A stretch of 64,000 bases of DNA from Nageia nagi (lineage: Eukaryota; Pinophyta): the NCBI GenBank assembly GCA_050084985.1, contig JBITNC010000002.1, positions 1,798,001-1,862,000 on the forward strand. The letters run 5' to 3'. Each line of letters opens with the position of its first letter. The first letter of the stretch is position 1. The notes beneath the pieces were generated by a model, which was not told the DNA's origin, did no database searches, and was given only the letters and a program-made list of their open reading frames with translations. The position numbers and the translations under genes were made by a program. This document shows, one piece after another, positions 63,446 through 64,000 of this stretch.

Positions 63446-64000
63446 TTTCTCTGAAGACTCTTCCAAGATAGTCCAGCCAAGCTGACTTAGCCTTGGCTAC
63501 TCTGGTTAAATTTTGTATAATAGTCCTCGGCCACACTGATTAAATTTTGTATTAACAGTCCAACATTATTTATAGACTTAACTACATCATTTGTGCTGTT
63601 TGCATTTATGATTTTCACATGCGTAAACAATGATGTGTACCTGTGTTTTGTTTCAAGTCCCATTTATGTATTTTGGTCATTTTGGACATCAATATAGGTT
63701 CTTTGTTTTTACTCCTTATTGACCTGTTTTATTCAGAGGCTTTCGGTCATTAGTATAATTTCTCTGCAGACTCTTCCAAGATAGTCCAGCCAAGCTGGCT
63801 CAACCTTGGCCACCTGGTTAAATTTTGTATAATAGTCCTAGGCCACACATTAAATTTTGTATTAACAGTCCAATATTATTTATAGACTTAACTACATCAT
63901 TTGTGCTGTTTGCATTTATGATTTTCACATGCTTAAACAATGATGTGTACCTGTATTTTGTTTCAAGTTCCATTTATGTATTTTGGTCATTTTGGACATC
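63446..64000. repeat. Roughly 313-bp tandem repeat running off the window
   Basis: Unit 1 starts at about 63,446 (TTTCTCTGAAGACTCTTCC) and unit 2 at about 63,759 (TTTCTCTGCAGACTCTTCC). The second is still matching at base 64,000. Within each unit, TTAAATTTTGTAT...AGTCC occurs twice about 40 bases apart. Confidence 0.85.

Noticed and set aside
1-64000. tRNA and rRNA genes
   Set aside because: No cloverleaf with A and B boxes and no conserved rRNA segment was noticed on either strand; a covariance-model scan was not possible here.

Overview
This is plant nuclear DNA, most likely from a gymnosperm (conifer-type) genome. The evidence is two conserved plant genes cut into short exons by very long introns, no operons, and decayed LTR retrotransposons and LINEs in most of the space between exons. 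The clade is inferred from genome style and was not tested against a database.

Gene 1, minus strand, 47,331 to 1,891: a complete, in-frame NBS1 (nibrin) gene of 13 coding exons, 635 codons. NBS1 is the FHA/BRCT subunit of the MRE11-RAD50-NBS1 DNA double-strand-break complex. Exons 2-13 lie between 14,630 and 1,891. Exon 1 has only 37 coding bases and lies at 47,295-47,331, so intron 1 is about 32.7 kb. All exon phases agree, and the FHA, tandem BRCT, MRE11-binding and C-terminal kinase-binding motifs are all visible.

Gene 2, plus strand, 52,858 to 62,078: an eight-exon nuclear-type J-protein. It has a basic Ser/Arg/Glu-rich N-terminus, two GPALPP-like motifs (GPAMP, GPPPP) and a canonical HPD J-domain. 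The model stops where plant relatives are recalled to continue into a DUF3752 region. It is divergent from NBS1, with about 5.5 kb between the two start codons.

NBS1 intron 1 (14.6-47.3 kb) is a retroelement deposit: LINE fragments (18.9-23.2 kb); a solo LTR with an exact 5-bp target duplication (23.4-24.5 kb); a non-autonomous LTR-type element with a gag-like ORF (26.9-30.7 kb); the 5' half of a Ty3/gypsy element (32.2-34.7 kb); a second, longer copy of the non-autonomous element (34.75-40.3 kb); a Ty3/gypsy integrase remnant (40.7-41.3 kb); and an antisense Ty1/copia element (41.3-46.9 kb) whose reverse transcriptase is split by a second solo LTR of the same family as the first, again with an exact target duplication. 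NBS1 intron 10 holds another gypsy remnant and a LINE end. The intergenic space holds two more LINE ends of that family, a 29-bp minisatellite and AT-rich low-complexity DNA. The window ends inside a roughly 313-bp tandem repeat.

No bacterial-type system, CRISPR array, rRNA or tRNA gene was recognised. The most interesting signals are the giant NBS1 intron, the dated nesting of solo LTRs, the arrays of near-perfect hairpins in the leaders of the non-autonomous elements, and the apparently shortened J-protein.
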